A stretch of 64,000 nucleotides of DNA. It comes from an uncultured Oleispira sp. (GTDB lineage Bacteria; Pseudomonadota; Gammaproteobacteria; Pseudomonadales; Oceanobacteraceae). The position numbers were made by a program, and so were the translations under genes. The notes under the pieces are model-generated. The model did no database searches. It was not told the DNA's origin and saw only the letters and a list, made by a program, of their open reading frames with translations. The stretch's first letter is position 1. The number at the start of each line of letters is the position of its first letter. Of the stretch, positions 48,069 through 57,356 are shown one piece after another. The stretch spans positions 1-64,000 of the forward strand of contig CAJVZR010000003.1 in NCBI GenBank assembly GCA_913019965.1. The letters run 5' to 3'.

Positions 48069-50486
48069 ATGCAGTTCAGTGAATTATGGTTACGAGAGTG
48101 GGCTAACCCAGCTCTTGAAACACAAGAATTAGTCGACCAAATCACCATGGCGGGTTTGGAAGTAGACGCCATCGAAGCCGCCGCGGGTGAATTTAGCGGT
48201 ATCGTTGTCGGTCAGATTTTAAGTTTTGAAAAGCACCCTGAAGCCGACAAACTGAATGTTTGTAAGGTGACAGATGGGTCTGAAGAATTCCAAATCGTTT
48301 GTGGCGCACCCAATGTTCGTGAAGGTATGAAAATTCCTTTCGCGAAAATCAAAGCGGTGCTTCCTGGCGATTTTAAAATTAAAAAAGCCAAACTACGCGG
48401 CGTAGAATCTTTCGGCATGTTATGCGCGGAAGAAGAGCTAGGGTTAGCGGATAAGTCTGATGGCTTGTGGGATTTGCCTTCCGATGCGCCATTAGGTGTT
48501 TGCATGCGCGAATATTTGGGTCTTAGCCGTGATGGTCGTGATGATAAAATCATCGACGTAGATCTTACGCCAAACCGTGGTGATTGCTTAAGCCTTGCGG
48601 GTTTATCTCGTGAAGTGGGCGTATTAAATAAGGTTGATGTGACGGCTCCAGTGATTGAAGCAGTTGCAGCGACTATTGATGATGCCATTGATGTTCAGCT
48701 ACAAGCGCCTGATGCCTGTCCACGTTATGTGGGCCGAGTAATCAAAGGTATTAACATCAAAGCGGCAAGCCCACTTTGGATGCAAGAGAAGCTGCGTCGC
48801 AGTGGTATTCGTTCAATCGATCCTGTGGTTGATGTAACAAATTACGTTCTATTAGAACTTGGCCAGCCAATGCATGCCTTTGATTTGGCGAAGCTAGATG
48901 GCGGTATTATTGTTCGTAAAGCTCAGCAAGATGAAACTTTGGTTTTGCTAGACGATCAAGAAGTTAAGCTGAAAGCCGATACGCTAGTGATTGCTGATAA
49001 TAGCAAAGCATTGGCCATGGCCGGTGTGATGGGCGGCGCTGATTCAGGTGTTAATGCATCAGAAACACAAGACATCCTATTAGAATCTGCTTATTTCAAT
49101 CCAATCGCAATTGCTGGTAAAGCACGTAACTACGGTTTACACACAGATTCTTCACACCGCTTTGAGCGTGGTGTTGATTTTGAATTGCAGCGTACTGCGA
49201 TTGAGCGTGCAACATCTCTATTATTAGAAATCGTTGGTGGTGAAGCTGGTCCAGTTGTTGAGAAAACCTCTGAAGCTGATTTACCAAGCTGTGCTGAAAT
49301 CACTCTGGTTGAGGCGAACATTGAGAAAATGTTAGGTCTAACCATTGAAGCGAGCGAAGTCGAAGAGATTCTAGTTCGTTTAGGAATGAACGTTTCTAAC
49401 GTCGAAGGCGGTTGGAAGGTCATTGCACCGAGCTACCGTTTCGATATGGCAATTGAAGCCGACCTAATCGAAGAACTTGCCCGTATTTACGGCTACAACC
49501 GTTTACCCGTTCGCACGCCAATGGCCGCTACGCCATTATTGCCAGTACCTGAAAACGAACTGGCGATGAAAGATGTTCGTCGTCAGCTAGTAGGCCGTGG
49601 TTATCAAGAAGCGATTACTTACAGCTTCGTTGAACCGGGTGTACAAAAATTATTAGATCCTGAAGTTGCACCGTTAGCCTTGGCTAACCCAATTTCAGCG
49701 GACTTGTCAGTGATGCGTACAAACTTATGGGCAGGTCTGGTTCAGACTGCGGTTCATAACATTAAGCGTCAGCAGCCTCGTGTACGTTTATTTGAAACGG
49801 GTTTGAGTTTTGTGCCTCAGCCAGGTAAAGATCCTTCAAACCTAGATGAGAGCCTAGTGCAGGACCCTAAGTTAGCCATGTTGCTAACCGGTAGCCGCAC
49901 TGAGCAAAGCTGGTCTGAAGGCGAGCAGGGCGTAGATTTCTTCGACCTTAAAGGCGACTTTGAAAGCTTGCTAGCCCGTACCGGTAGCCAAGCACGTTAC
50001 TCTTTCGTACCGGCTGAGCATCCAGCATTACAGCCAGGACAAACGGCCAGCATCGAACTTGATGGTATTGCAGTGGGTTGGATTGGCGCATTGCATCCTA
50101 ACCTGGCTAAGCCGTTAGGTCTTAAGCAAGCGGTTTACTTATTGGAAATCAGCTTGAAAGCCGTACGTCAGGTTGAAGTGCCAGCATTTAAGCCACTTTC
50201 TAAGTTCCCTGAGATGCGTCGTGACCTTGCTTTGGTTGTTACCGATGCCACACCTGTTGCCGACGTAATGTCGTTAATTCGTGAAAAAGCAGGGGACTAC
50301 CTCACAAAGTTAAACCTTTTTGACATTTATCAGGGCAAAGGCATTGATCCTGATAGAAAAAGTCTGGCTTTGGGCTTGACGTGGCAGCATCCTTCGCGCA
50401 CTCTGAATGAAGAAGAAGTGAACGAAGCCGTTGAAAATGTACTCGCTCACTTGGCTGATAGGATTGATGCACAACTGAGGGGCTAA
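48069..50486 (+). CDS. pheT: Phenylalanyl-tRNA synthetase beta subunit
   Basis: An 805-residue subunit that recognises tRNA-Phe and edits Tyr-tRNA. Domains in order: tRNA-binding EMAP-like (about 40-150), B3/4 editing domain (about 210-385), B5, catalytic-like core, and FDX-ACB anticodon domain at the end ([20 protein letters not shown]). Length is close to the usual 795. ihfA starts one base after its stop, as in enterobacteria, so they are translated together. Confidence 0.98.
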   Translation: MQFSELWLREWANPALETQELVDQITMAGLEVDAIEAAAGEFSGIVVGQILSFEKHPEADKLNVCKVTDGSEEFQIVCGAPNVREGMKIPFAKIKAVLPGDFKIKKAKLRGVESFGMLCAEEELGLADKSDGLWDLPSDAPLGVCMREYLGLSRDGRDDKIIDVDLTPNRGDCLSLAGLSREVGVLNKVDVTAPVIEAVAATIDDAIDVQLQAPDACPRYVGRVIKGINIKAASPLWMQEKLRRSGIRSIDPVVDVTNYVLLELGQPMHAFDLAKLDGGIIVRKAQQDETLVLLDDQEVKLKADTLVIADNSKALAMAGVMGGADSGVNASETQDILLESAYFNPIAIAGKARNYGLHTDSSHRFERGVDFELQRTAIERATSLLLEIVGGEAGPVVEKTSEADLPSCAEITLVEANIEKMLGLTIEASEVEEILVRLGMNVSNVEGGWKVIAPSYRFDMAIEADLIEELARIYGYNRLPVRTPMAATPLLPVPENELAMKDVRRQLVGRGYQEAITYSFVEPGVQKLLDPEVAPLALANPISADLSVMRTNLWAGLVQTAVHNIKRQQPRVRLFETGLSFVPQPGKDPSNLDESLVQDPKLAMLLTGSRTEQSWSEGEQGVDFFDLKGDFESLLARTGSQARYSFVPAEHPALQPGQTASIELDGIAVGWIGALHPNLAKPLGLKQAVYLLEISLKAVRQVEVPAFKPLSKFPEMRRDLALVVTDATPVADVMSLIREKAGDYLTKLNLFDIYQGKGIDPDRKSLALGLTWQHPSRTLNEEEVNEAVENVLAHLADRIDAQLRG

Positions 50487-50487
50487 T

Positions 50488-50793
50488 ATGCGAGCTCTTA
50501 CCAAGGCAGAAATGGCGGAACGCCTGTTTGAAGACCTAGGTTTGAATAAACGTGAAGCGAAAGAAATGGTGGATCTCTTTTTTGAAGAGATTCGTCACTC
50601 TCTGACGCATAACGAACAAGTGAAGTTGTCAGGTTTTGGCAACTTCGACTTGCGAGATAAGAGTCAACGTCCAGGACGTAACCCAAAAACGGGTGAAGAG
50701 ATTCCGATTTCCGCACGTCGCGTTGTTACCTTCAAGCCCGGACAAAAATTAAAAATCCGAGTAGAAGCTTATGCTGGAAGCGAGTCTCAATAA
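50488..50793 (+). CDS. ihfA: Integration host factor subunit alpha
   Basis: A 101-residue DNA-bending protein of the HU/IHF family. [20 protein letters not shown] is the IHF-alpha start and [20 protein letters not shown] is the DNA-embracing arm with the intercalating proline. It works as a dimer with IHF-beta in replication, recombination and promoter architecture. It overlaps the MerR-type gene by 23 bases. Confidence 0.98.
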   Translation: MRALTKAEMAERLFEDLGLNKREAKEMVDLFFEEIRHSLTHNEQVKLSGFGNFDLRDKSQRPGRNPKTGEEIPISARRVVTFKPGQKLKIRVEAYAGSESQ

Positions 50794-51130
50794 CGAGCTC
50801 CCACCCATACCATCCAAACGCTACTTCAGTATCGGTGAAGTCAGTGAGCTATGTGATGTAAAACCCCACGTTCTGCGCTATTGGGAACAGGAATTCACAC
50901 AGTTAAAACCTATTAAACGTCGTGGTAATCGTCGCTATTATCAACGCGAAGACGTTATTCTTGTACGCGAAATCCGCAATTTACTTTATCTCGAAGGCTA
51001 TACCATTGGTGGTGCTCGGCAGAAGCTGAATGACCAAGGTGGTGAAGAAACCGCTGCGCACTTTGATCGTGTATTGATCAAACAGATGCTGGCTGAGTTA
51101 GCTGAATTAAAAGATATTCTAGAAGAGTGA
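50771..51130 (+). CDS. MerR family regulator downstream of ihfA
   Basis: A 119-residue protein with an N-terminal MerR helix-turn-helix ([20 protein letters not shown], then [20 protein letters not shown]) and a short helical tail. It lacks a metal-binding loop. A MerR-like gene in this position follows ihfA in many pseudomonads and relatives, but its target is not known. The start overlaps the ihfA 3' end, showing translational coupling. Confidence 0.93.
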   Translation: MLEASLNNELPPIPSKRYFSIGEVSELCDVKPHVLRYWEQEFTQLKPIKRRGNRRYYQREDVILVREIRNLLYLEGYTIGGARQKLNDQGGEETAAHFDRVLIKQMLAELAELKDILEE

Positions 51131-51160
51131 TCGACTAGTAAATCTGGACCCGCAATAAGC

Positions 51161-51188
51161 TTCCAATTATCAAGCACTTAGGTATAAT
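51161..51188 (+). promoter_or_regulatory. Possible promoter of tRNA-Pro
   Basis: A perfect -10 box TATAAT at 51183-51188 lies 56 bases before the tRNA. The best -35 at 16-base spacing is a weak TTCCAA (51161-51166). Confidence 0.5.
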
Positions 51189-51244
51189 CTGAGGCACTTA
51201 AACAAAGCCGCTTCTTTTCAACAAGAACATTTGTCTAAGAGTGT

Positions 51245-51321
51245 CGGAATGTAGCGCAGCTTGGTAGCGCACTTGTCTGGGGGATAAGTGGTCGCAGGTT
51301 CAAATCCTGCCATTCCGACCA
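51245..51321 (+). tRNA. tRNA-Pro (anticodon GGG)
   Basis: A 77-nt cloverleaf. The acceptor CGGAATG pairs with CATTCCG; the D-arm is GCGCAGCTTGGTAGCGC; the anticodon stem CTTGT/ATAAG encloses the loop CTGGGGG with anticodon GGG; the T-arm is GCAGGTTCAAATCCTGC; CCA is encoded. It reads the CCC codon. The AT-rich region that starts directly after it suggests that its 3' end has served as an integration site. Confidence 0.96.
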
Positions 51322-51775
51322 ATTTTATTATATATTTCAATAGCTTAGCGCCTTTCCTAATCAAGATTAATTCTCAATAAACGCCTTTCCTAATATTTCC
51401 TAACTAAGTTCCTAATATACAGTTGTGATTTTTGTCGATTTCCTTTTTTTAATTATCAAGTTTAAAGTAGGTTGATTTCTTTTCATAGACTATTGATCAA
51501 ACTATTTATCTATAGATGATTATAGATATATCTAATTTAATGCGTCTATAAATTAATATTAGGAAAGATTTATTTTTGCTTTAACTAGAATGAAACTGCC
51601 TTAGTGATTTTGCATTTAGCTCTTAATATTAATAAAAATAGTCATATGTTCTTTAACGTTTTATTTTCAGTAATTTACCTACATACTTAAGGTCCTTAGG
51701 TCAAATTATCCGCACTGAATTACGAATTTAAATCGTGTAAAGTAGTTGAATGTAAACGTATTTCGAGTAATTGAT
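51322..51775. repeat. AT-rich gap after tRNA with direct repeats
   Basis: About 450 bases without a gene, much more AT-rich than the surroundings. The 13-mer CGCCTTTCCTAAT occurs at 51349-51361 and 51382-51394 (33 bases apart), with further TTCCTAA copies at about 51396-51415 and an inverted ATTAGGAAAG at 51558-51567. Repeats of this kind beside a tRNA 3' end resemble arm-type integrase sites of an integrated element. No integrase gene or second tRNA-end copy is visible in the window. Confidence 0.6.
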
Positions 51776-52753
51776 ATGAAGTTGGATTTAGAATATAAGT
51801 GTGAAAGTTTTTACAGTATTACAATAGAATATATTGAAGAAATTTGCCCAATTCGAATTCTTGATGCGATTAATAGGGCATGTAAAAATGTTAGCCCTGC
51901 TTTATCAGATTCTGGTTTCAATTATACAATTAGAACTCCAATGTTATTTCTAAGCGAAAATTCATCACTGTATGGGATAAAACTGTGGAATTTTATATTT
52001 GATGTATCCTCCCAATATTCAAAGAATTATGTAAAAGATATGTCTAGTCGAATATTGGAGTATGTTGAATATATTAAAGAGATTACCTTGTCTTCTACTT
52101 CCGAAATCAATGAAGAAGAAGTGGAAGCTGATTTTGAATTCGGACAGATATTTTTAGTCAATCTCATAACAAGAAAAGGTTTTTTTAGAGGGCTAACACG
52201 GGAAGTTAAGAGCTCAATTTGTGATGTTTTTTCTGAACTTTTTCTAAAGTGGGATTTAGATCATGAGTCTCCAGAGGTTAATGATGCTCTAGAGTTAGTA
52301 CTTTCAAACTATTTGGAAAGAGGTTTGAAGAACGAGTACTTGAAACTGATGTGCTTCAGGGTAATGAATGGTCAGCATACATTTTTTGATCAAGGGAGTG
52401 GCTTGATTAGGTTAATTAGCTTGCAAGCTAATAAATCGAATCCGATTTATATTAAAGATATTTTAGATTGTTTATTTGAAATGAATGAAAGCATTGATAG
52501 GTATTCGATTCATAAGGTTTGCGATCCTATTTATGGATCAAACCTTAATCTAACGAATGAAATAATTTCATATTATGAGAAAACCTATTATGTGACTAAT
52601 AAATGGACGAGGCTGATTGACGCAGCTGATAAGTATAGAAAACAAGCAGATATTGCTTTAAAAAATAAATCTAGTCGTCAGCTTCGTAACTTGAGCTCTA
52701 TAAAGACAGGTTTTCATGAGTATATCGTAGCTGAGGGAGATTGGGTCTATTGA
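51776..52753 (+). CDS. ORFan in AT-rich segment, unrecognised
   Basis: A 325-residue protein from ATG 51776 (an in-frame TTG at 51746 is less likely). Codon use differs sharply from the neighbours: AGA, ATA and TTA are frequent. It has no signal peptide, membrane helix or recognisable motif; it is largely helical with acidic patches (SEINEEEVEADFEFG). The base composition and the position behind a tRNA gene point to horizontal transfer, perhaps as cargo of a mobile element. Function unknown. Confidence 0.65.
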   Translation: MKLDLEYKCESFYSITIEYIEEICPIRILDAINRACKNVSPALSDSGFNYTIRTPMLFLSENSSLYGIKLWNFIFDVSSQYSKNYVKDMSSRILEYVEYIKEITLSSTSEINEEEVEADFEFGQIFLVNLITRKGFFRGLTREVKSSICDVFSELFLKWDLDHESPEVNDALELVLSNYLERGLKNEYLKLMCFRVMNGQHTFFDQGSGLIRLISLQANKSNPIYIKDILDCLFEMNESIDRYSIHKVCDPIYGSNLNLTNEIISYYEKTYYVTNKWTRLIDAADKYRKQADIALKNKSSRQLRNLSSIKTGFHEYIVAEGDWVY

Positions 52754-52931
52754 ACTAGGGGGCTATTCATTTATTGAAATCAGTTTTTGTTACTAACAGT
52801 TGAATATTCATAACGAAAAGCCCTAACAGTATGATTTTATTGATGATTTCCATCTAGAGTATAGGTGGCGTGGGCTAATTGTGCCTTTCAAATACCGGCT
52901 TAGATCAATCTCGGGCATTGCGCTTATAGAC

Positions 52932-52957
52932 ACAGAGTAAACAAGTGTTTACTCTGT
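52932..52957. promoter_or_regulatory. Perfect palindrome upstream of the desaturase
   Basis: ACAGAGTAAAC-N4-GTTTACTCTGT, a perfect 11-bp inverted repeat ending 13 bases before the start codon. A possible -10 (TATAGA, 52925-52930) lies directly before it. Size, symmetry and location fit a TetR-type operator; the desaturase-reductase gene pair in Pseudomonas is controlled by DesT at a similar site. The regulator gene is not in this window. Confidence 0.6.
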
Positions 52958-52970
52958 TGGCTTTTTTAAC

Positions 52971-54185
52971 ATGGCCAAAACTATGGATCAGTCAGCGCAA
53001 GACGAAGAGTACGAGAAGATTCATCAGGCTTTTGAAGCGATAAAGCAGAAGCATCGTGATGATTTGGGCGAAAAGGATGTGCGCTATATCAAGAAAATAC
53101 GTCGTAATTCGCGTATTTTCGAAGTGATTGGCCGCAGCCTGATTCATATTCTGCCTGGGCCTTTTGCGCTTATAGGCGTACCTTTTCTTTTTTTACACCG
53201 TAATCTTGAAGCGATTGAAATTGGCCATAACGTATTGCATGGTCAGTACGATTCATTTGACGAGATACCTCAATTTCATGCGCAGAACTTTCGTTGGAAA
53301 GCACCAGTCGATGAAACCTCTTGGCGCCAAGAGCACAATGCAGTGCATCATGTTCATACCAATGTGTATGAGAAAGATCCGGATTTAAACCACGGTTTTT
53401 TACGGGTTAATTCTCAGGTACCTCATACAAGGCTGCACTATTTTCAGGTACCTATCTATTTATTCTTATTTTATCCTTTTATGCTGTACAACTTTAATGC
53501 GCAGAATTTAGGAGTAGTGGATAAGTTCAGAAAGAAGTATTTTCCTGAAGGCAATAAAGGTTATGCGGTGCTGGATGAGTCATTGCGCTTGTCTAAAGCG
53601 GAAGGGAAGAAACGTCACAAGCGGGCGGTAAGGCGAATTTGGGCTAAAGAATATGTGCTCTTTCCTTTGCTTGCTTTATTGACAGGATTTGGTGCGATTA
53701 AAGTATTTTTGGCGAACTTATTAGCGGATGTAATGAACAGTTATTGGATCGCTTTAACGATTCAGGCGACTCATTTTACCGAGCCTCTACAGCCGGAAGA
53801 CGCGATTAAAAATAAAGGTAAGTGGTACATCTCTCAATTAGATTCGTCGGTAAATTTTAAAGGCAATCGTTGGCAGAGCATTTTATGGGGGCATTTGAAT
53901 TATCAGGTAGAGCATCATTTATTCCCTGATATTCCTGCTCACCGTTACCCGGATATGGCCTTGGAAGTACAGGCGGTTTGTCAGCAGTACAACTTGCCTT
54001 ATAAGTCTAATGATAGTTGGCGCGCGGCGATTAAGAAGTTTGTCGGTGCTATGTGGACCTATTCTTTTAAGAACCCTGAAGTTAAAGATGAAGCTTCTTT
54101 TTTAGACAAGGCAGCTCTGTTAAATAAGGCAGCACTGTTAAATAATGAAGCCTTACTAAACAAGGAGGCTACAAATGTTAAATAA
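52971..54185 (+). CDS. Membrane fatty acid (acyl) desaturase
   Basis: A 404-residue di-iron desaturase. Histidine boxes: HNVLH (86-90), HNAVHH (122-127) and QVEHH (312-316), with NYQVEHHLFPDIPAHRYPD typical of acyl-lipid desaturases. At least two membrane helices are visible (about 58-76 and 165-182). The C-terminal 25 residues contain a repeated unit, AALLNKAALLNNEALLNKEA. It would introduce a double bond into acyl chains with electrons from the next gene product; the two genes overlap by 11 bases. No strong Shine-Dalgarno sequence precedes the ATG. Confidence 0.92.
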   Translation: MAKTMDQSAQDEEYEKIHQAFEAIKQKHRDDLGEKDVRYIKKIRRNSRIFEVIGRSLIHILPGPFALIGVPFLFLHRNLEAIEIGHNVLHGQYDSFDEIPQFHAQNFRWKAPVDETSWRQEHNAVHHVHTNVYEKDPDLNHGFLRVNSQVPHTRLHYFQVPIYLFLFYPFMLYNFNAQNLGVVDKFRKKYFPEGNKGYAVLDESLRLSKAEGKKRHKRAVRRIWAKEYVLFPLLALLTGFGAIKVFLANLLADVMNSYWIALTIQATHFTEPLQPEDAIKNKGKWYISQLDSSVNFKGNRWQSILWGHLNYQVEHHLFPDIPAHRYPDMALEVQAVCQQYNLPYKSNDSWRAAIKKFVGAMWTYSFKNPEVKDEASFLDKAALLNKAALLNNEALLNKEATNVK

Positions 54186-55308
54186 ATTCTTAACGGATAG
54201 ATTGGCAAAAATTTTAGAATTTATGCATCCTTGGCTGATTAAAACCTTAGGACGTGATCGTCTTGAATACGTGGCCAGTAATACCACTAATGAAGTAACT
54301 AAAAAATTAGATCCTTTTATTTGGACCTATGACTGTAAAGCGAAAGTGATTGCGATTCGCCAAGAAACATCTGATACCAAGACTTTTGTTTTATTACCTA
54401 ATCAACATTTTTCAGACCCTATTGCCGGGCAGCATATTGAGCTAACGGCGATTGGTCCTAAGGGGGATGCGGCGCGCTGTTATACCTTGTCTGAAATTAC
54501 CCCTGAGACGGTTTCGATTACGGTAAAGTTAAATCCTCAAGGTGAGGTCTCTCCTTGGTTGCATGATCAGGTTGCAGTTGGGCAGGTATTTAATATCAGT
54601 GCTGCGCGCGGTCAATTTGTTCACCGTGATCAACAGCAGGTGTTATTTATCTGTGCTGGCTCGGGTATTACCCCGGCTTTTTCGATGATTAATCAACTCT
54701 TAGCTCAGCCAAGTACAGACAAGGCGAGTGAGGTGGGGCTTTTTTATCGTACGCAAAGTCCAGAGAATACCATTTTCTCTAAGCGTTTAGCGCAACTCGA
54801 TTCGCTTAATAAGCAAGTTAAAGTTGAACTCAGTTACTCACGCTTACCTGTCGATGTGGTGACACCTTCTTTTATTGATCAGCTTATTGCGGCTTACCCA
54901 GATATTAAACAGCAGCACATTTATTTATGTGGGCCTGAGTTATTTAGAAACGATGTGATTCAGTATTTAGAGTCGATCAATTTTGATATGCATAACTTAG
55001 ATGTTGAACAGTTCACTCTACCTGAGCTGCTGCAAGATCAGCAGTCGATTAAAAAGCTGGATGAAGATGTGACTGTATTGCTGAAATCTCAAAACATTAA
55101 TTTTGTGATACCCGCCAGTGATTGTGATAAAACGATTTTAGAAGCGGCTGAATTACAAGGGATAACCATGGAACACGGTTGTCGCTCGGGTATGTGTGGT
55201 TCGTGTAAAACTAACCTAGTTTCTGGGGAAGTAAGCGGTCAAAAGATAGGGCGAAGTATCTATCCTTGTACCGCTTATCCAGCGTCTAATCAGCTTGTTT
55301 TAGAGTAG
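54175..55308 (+). CDS. Flavin/2Fe-2S oxidoreductase partner of the desaturase
   Basis: A 377-residue electron-transfer protein. An FNR-type FAD domain (about 45-150, CYTLSEITPE) and NAD(P)H domain (FICAGSGITPAFSMI) are followed by a C-terminal plant-type ferredoxin with cluster cysteines 336, 341, 344 and 365. It passes electrons from NAD(P)H to the di-iron desaturase and perhaps also to AlkB, whose gene is convergent. AAGGAGG at 54162-54168 supports the ATG at 54175. Confidence 0.93.
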   Translation: MLNKFLTDRLAKILEFMHPWLIKTLGRDRLEYVASNTTNEVTKKLDPFIWTYDCKAKVIAIRQETSDTKTFVLLPNQHFSDPIAGQHIELTAIGPKGDAARCYTLSEITPETVSITVKLNPQGEVSPWLHDQVAVGQVFNISAARGQFVHRDQQQVLFICAGSGITPAFSMINQLLAQPSTDKASEVGLFYRTQSPENTIFSKRLAQLDSLNKQVKVELSYSRLPVDVVTPSFIDQLIAAYPDIKQQHIYLCGPELFRNDVIQYLESINFDMHNLDVEQFTLPELLQDQQSIKKLDEDVTVLLKSQNINFVIPASDCDKTILEAAELQGITMEHGCRSGMCGSCKTNLVSGEVSGQKIGRSIYPCTAYPASNQLVLE

Positions 55309-56470
55309 CCTTTTTTTCTAAAATTTCTTTACTTAAAGTTTTGGCGTAGGCAGGCGCCAAGTTTATCTGTTGATAATCGTGGCCAACAAAGGCTAATAAT
55401 CGATTATCCATTACTGCTCGCCATAGTGGTGGAATTAGGCAGATAAACATCATCAGAGGATAACCCGCGGGCAGCATGGGAACTTGTTGGTAATCACGTA
55501 ATATTTGATATTCGCGCGTTGCATTGGCATGGTGGTCGGAGTGGCGCTGCAGTTGCAAGGTCATGTAGTTACTGAACTTGTTATTGCAGTTCCAAGAGTG
55601 GCGCGGTTCGCAACGCTCATAGCGGCCGTTTTCTTTCTTTTGACGTAACAAACCATAGTGTTCTAAGTAATTTGCCATGGTGAGCTGAAAATAGCCCATG
55701 ACACAGGCCGCCAGCAAGAAGGGAATGGCGATTAAACCAAAAGCCGATACGATCAAACCGTGTAAAACCAGTGATACGGCTGCGGTTTGTAGAATGTCAT
55801 TTTTCCAATGCCAGAAGCCCAACTTCATGCGTTCTAGGCGGGTACTTTCTAACTTTATCGCGCGTTTGAAGGTGCCGGGTAATTCTCTTAAAGAAAATTG
55901 ATAAACGGATTCTCCCATGCGGGCAGACGCCGGGTCTTCTGGTGTAGAAACGTGAACATGATGGCCTCGGTTATGCTCGATGTGAAAGTGGCAGTAACCA
56001 AACATGGCGATGGAGACCTTAGCTGCCCAGCGCATGATTGGGCTAGTGCGATGACCTAGTTCATGGCTTACGCAAAAAACACCGGCAAACATGGCTCCTA
56101 GCCCAATTAAGGCCGCAGCAATATGATACCAAGGCAAGGTAATAGTAAGACAAACATAGGTTGTTGCGACCAAAGCGGCCCAATAAAAAGGAATCACGGC
56201 CAGTAATAAGTTATTGTAAAAACGGCCGGATTTTAATGTGTGCTCTTCGTCGCTATTGGGGTTGATTTCATCCTTACCCGAAATCAGGTCAAGTAAGGCG
56301 ACACCAAAATAAAATATGGCAATCATCAACCAAAAGACCCTGCCATCGCCCGTTTGATGGACATACCAGGCCGTCCATAAGGGTAGAAAGGGGCCGACAA
56401 AATTGGCTAAGTAGTAATACTTTTTGCGCTCAAACCAGGGGGTATTGTTCTCTGCTACTGTGTCATTCAT
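55286..56470 (-). CDS. alkB: Alkane 1-monooxygenase AlkB
   Basis: A 394-residue integral-membrane di-iron hydroxylase that converts n-alkanes to 1-alkanols. All signature elements are present: HELGHR (136-141), EHNRGHHVHVSTPEDPASAR (from 165), NYLEHYG (267-273) and QRHSDHHANATREYQ (from 309). About six membrane helices. Its 3' end overlaps the convergent reductase gene by 23 bases. No rubredoxin or rubredoxin reductase gene is in the window. It is the clearest sign of hydrocarbon use. Confidence 0.97.
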   Translation of the reverse strand: MNDTVAENNTPWFERKKYYYLANFVGPFLPLWTAWYVHQTGDGRVFWLMIAIFYFGVALLDLISGKDEINPNSDEEHTLKSGRFYNNLLLAVIPFYWAALVATTYVCLTITLPWYHIAAALIGLGAMFAGVFCVSHELGHRTSPIMRWAAKVSIAMFGYCHFHIEHNRGHHVHVSTPEDPASARMGESVYQFSLRELPGTFKRAIKLESTRLERMKLGFWHWKNDILQTAAVSLVLHGLIVSAFGLIAIPFLLAACVMGYFQLTMANYLEHYGLLRQKKENGRYERCEPRHSWNCNNKFSNYMTLQLQRHSDHHANATREYQILRDYQQVPMLPAGYPLMMFICLIPPLWRAVMDNRLLAFVGHDYQQINLAPAYAKTLSKEILEKKATLKQAD

Positions 56471-56534
56471 CGTTTATCTCGCCAATTCGTATTATTGTAG
56501 TTTTGTAGGACAATCTATAATAAGACTCAATTTA

Positions 56535-56563
56535 AGTGGCCAACAAGGTGCAAGTTGGCCACT
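56535..56563. promoter_or_regulatory. Perfect inverted repeat upstream of alkB
   Basis: AGTGGCCAAC-N9-GTTGGCCACT, a perfect 10-bp inverted repeat 65 bases before the alkB start and 49 bases after the VWA gene's stop. On neither strand is it followed by a strong T run, so an operator or a weak terminator of the VWA gene are both possible. Confidence 0.5.
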
Positions 56564-56611
56564 GTGTGGCGGGTTTTAACTTTTTATGGACGAGTGATTA
56601 AAACTGTCCAT

Positions 56612-57304
56612 TTAGTTCTGCACAAACATCCTGTCTAGCCTCTCAAGGTCGTTCACGACACGCCAATTTCCGCCACCGTTCTCTACTCGTTCTTGCCAGT
56701 GATTTAGACGATTTTTAAATTCTCTGGGGTCAACATTATCGCTTCTGAGCTTGGTGACGTTAAGGGCGACGACCTGTATCCCTTGCATGTCGATTGGAAA
56801 GTCTCGGATATGACCTTTTTGCAGCTCTTCTTCTAAATCAGAAAAAATCAGTACGTATTTTTCCCCCGCTTGTGTTTCGTTAACAAAATCCGCGGCCTGC
56901 AATATCCCGCCAGTAATATCCGTGCGGAAGCTGCCTTTTTCTAGATTATCGACAAAGGTATCGACCTTTTGTTTGAATACCCGTTTTTGATTATTGGTGG
57001 TGCTTGGGCGGCTATCAAAGGTTGTTTTTGCGATGATGTCTTTTTCGTTGAAGCTGCCACTGTCGATACGGGCAATGGCAATGGAGTCGCCACTGTCTAG
57101 GGTTGCCAGTAGGTAGTTCATGATGCTTTGGGCTTTGGCTAATTCTTGGGTATAGGTTCCTGAAGTATCGAGTAATAGATAAACGGATTTACTCGCGGGT
57201 TTCTGTTCCCCGCAGCCGGTTAATGAAGCACTGCTGATTAGCACGCTGCCAATAAGGGCTGTGGATAGAATGGTTTTAATGATTGTTTTAGATATTGTTT
57301 TCAT
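56612..57304 (-). CDS. VWA-like lipoprotein
   Basis: A 230-residue lipoprotein with lipobox LTGC (Cys31). The mature part resembles a von Willebrand A domain: YLLLDTSGT (MIDAS Asp46), a middle GSFRTDITGGILQAADFV and the strand YVLIFSDLEEE. These supply the usual metal-ion adhesion-site residues, so it probably binds a partner through a divalent cation at the membrane surface. It lies 52 bases downstream of the coiled-coil membrane gene and is surely co-transcribed. Confidence 0.78.
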   Translation of the reverse strand: MKTISKTIIKTILSTALIGSVLISSASLTGCGEQKPASKSVYLLLDTSGTYTQELAKAQSIMNYLLATLDSGDSIAIARIDSGSFNEKDIIAKTTFDSRPSTTNNQKRVFKQKVDTFVDNLEKGSFRTDITGGILQAADFVNETQAGEKYVLIFSDLEEELQKGHIRDFPIDMQGIQVVALNVTKLRSDNVDPREFKNRLNHWQERVENGGGNWRVVNDLERLDRMFVQN

Positions 57305-57356
57305 GATCTCTCTCCGATATTTTTTGAATGTTCTTTTTAGCTTTCAATTGTATGAG

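Noticed and set aside
51322..52970. Complete prophage or integrative element
   Set aside because: No integrase, replication, capsid or transfer gene is present; only a possible remnant can be argued.
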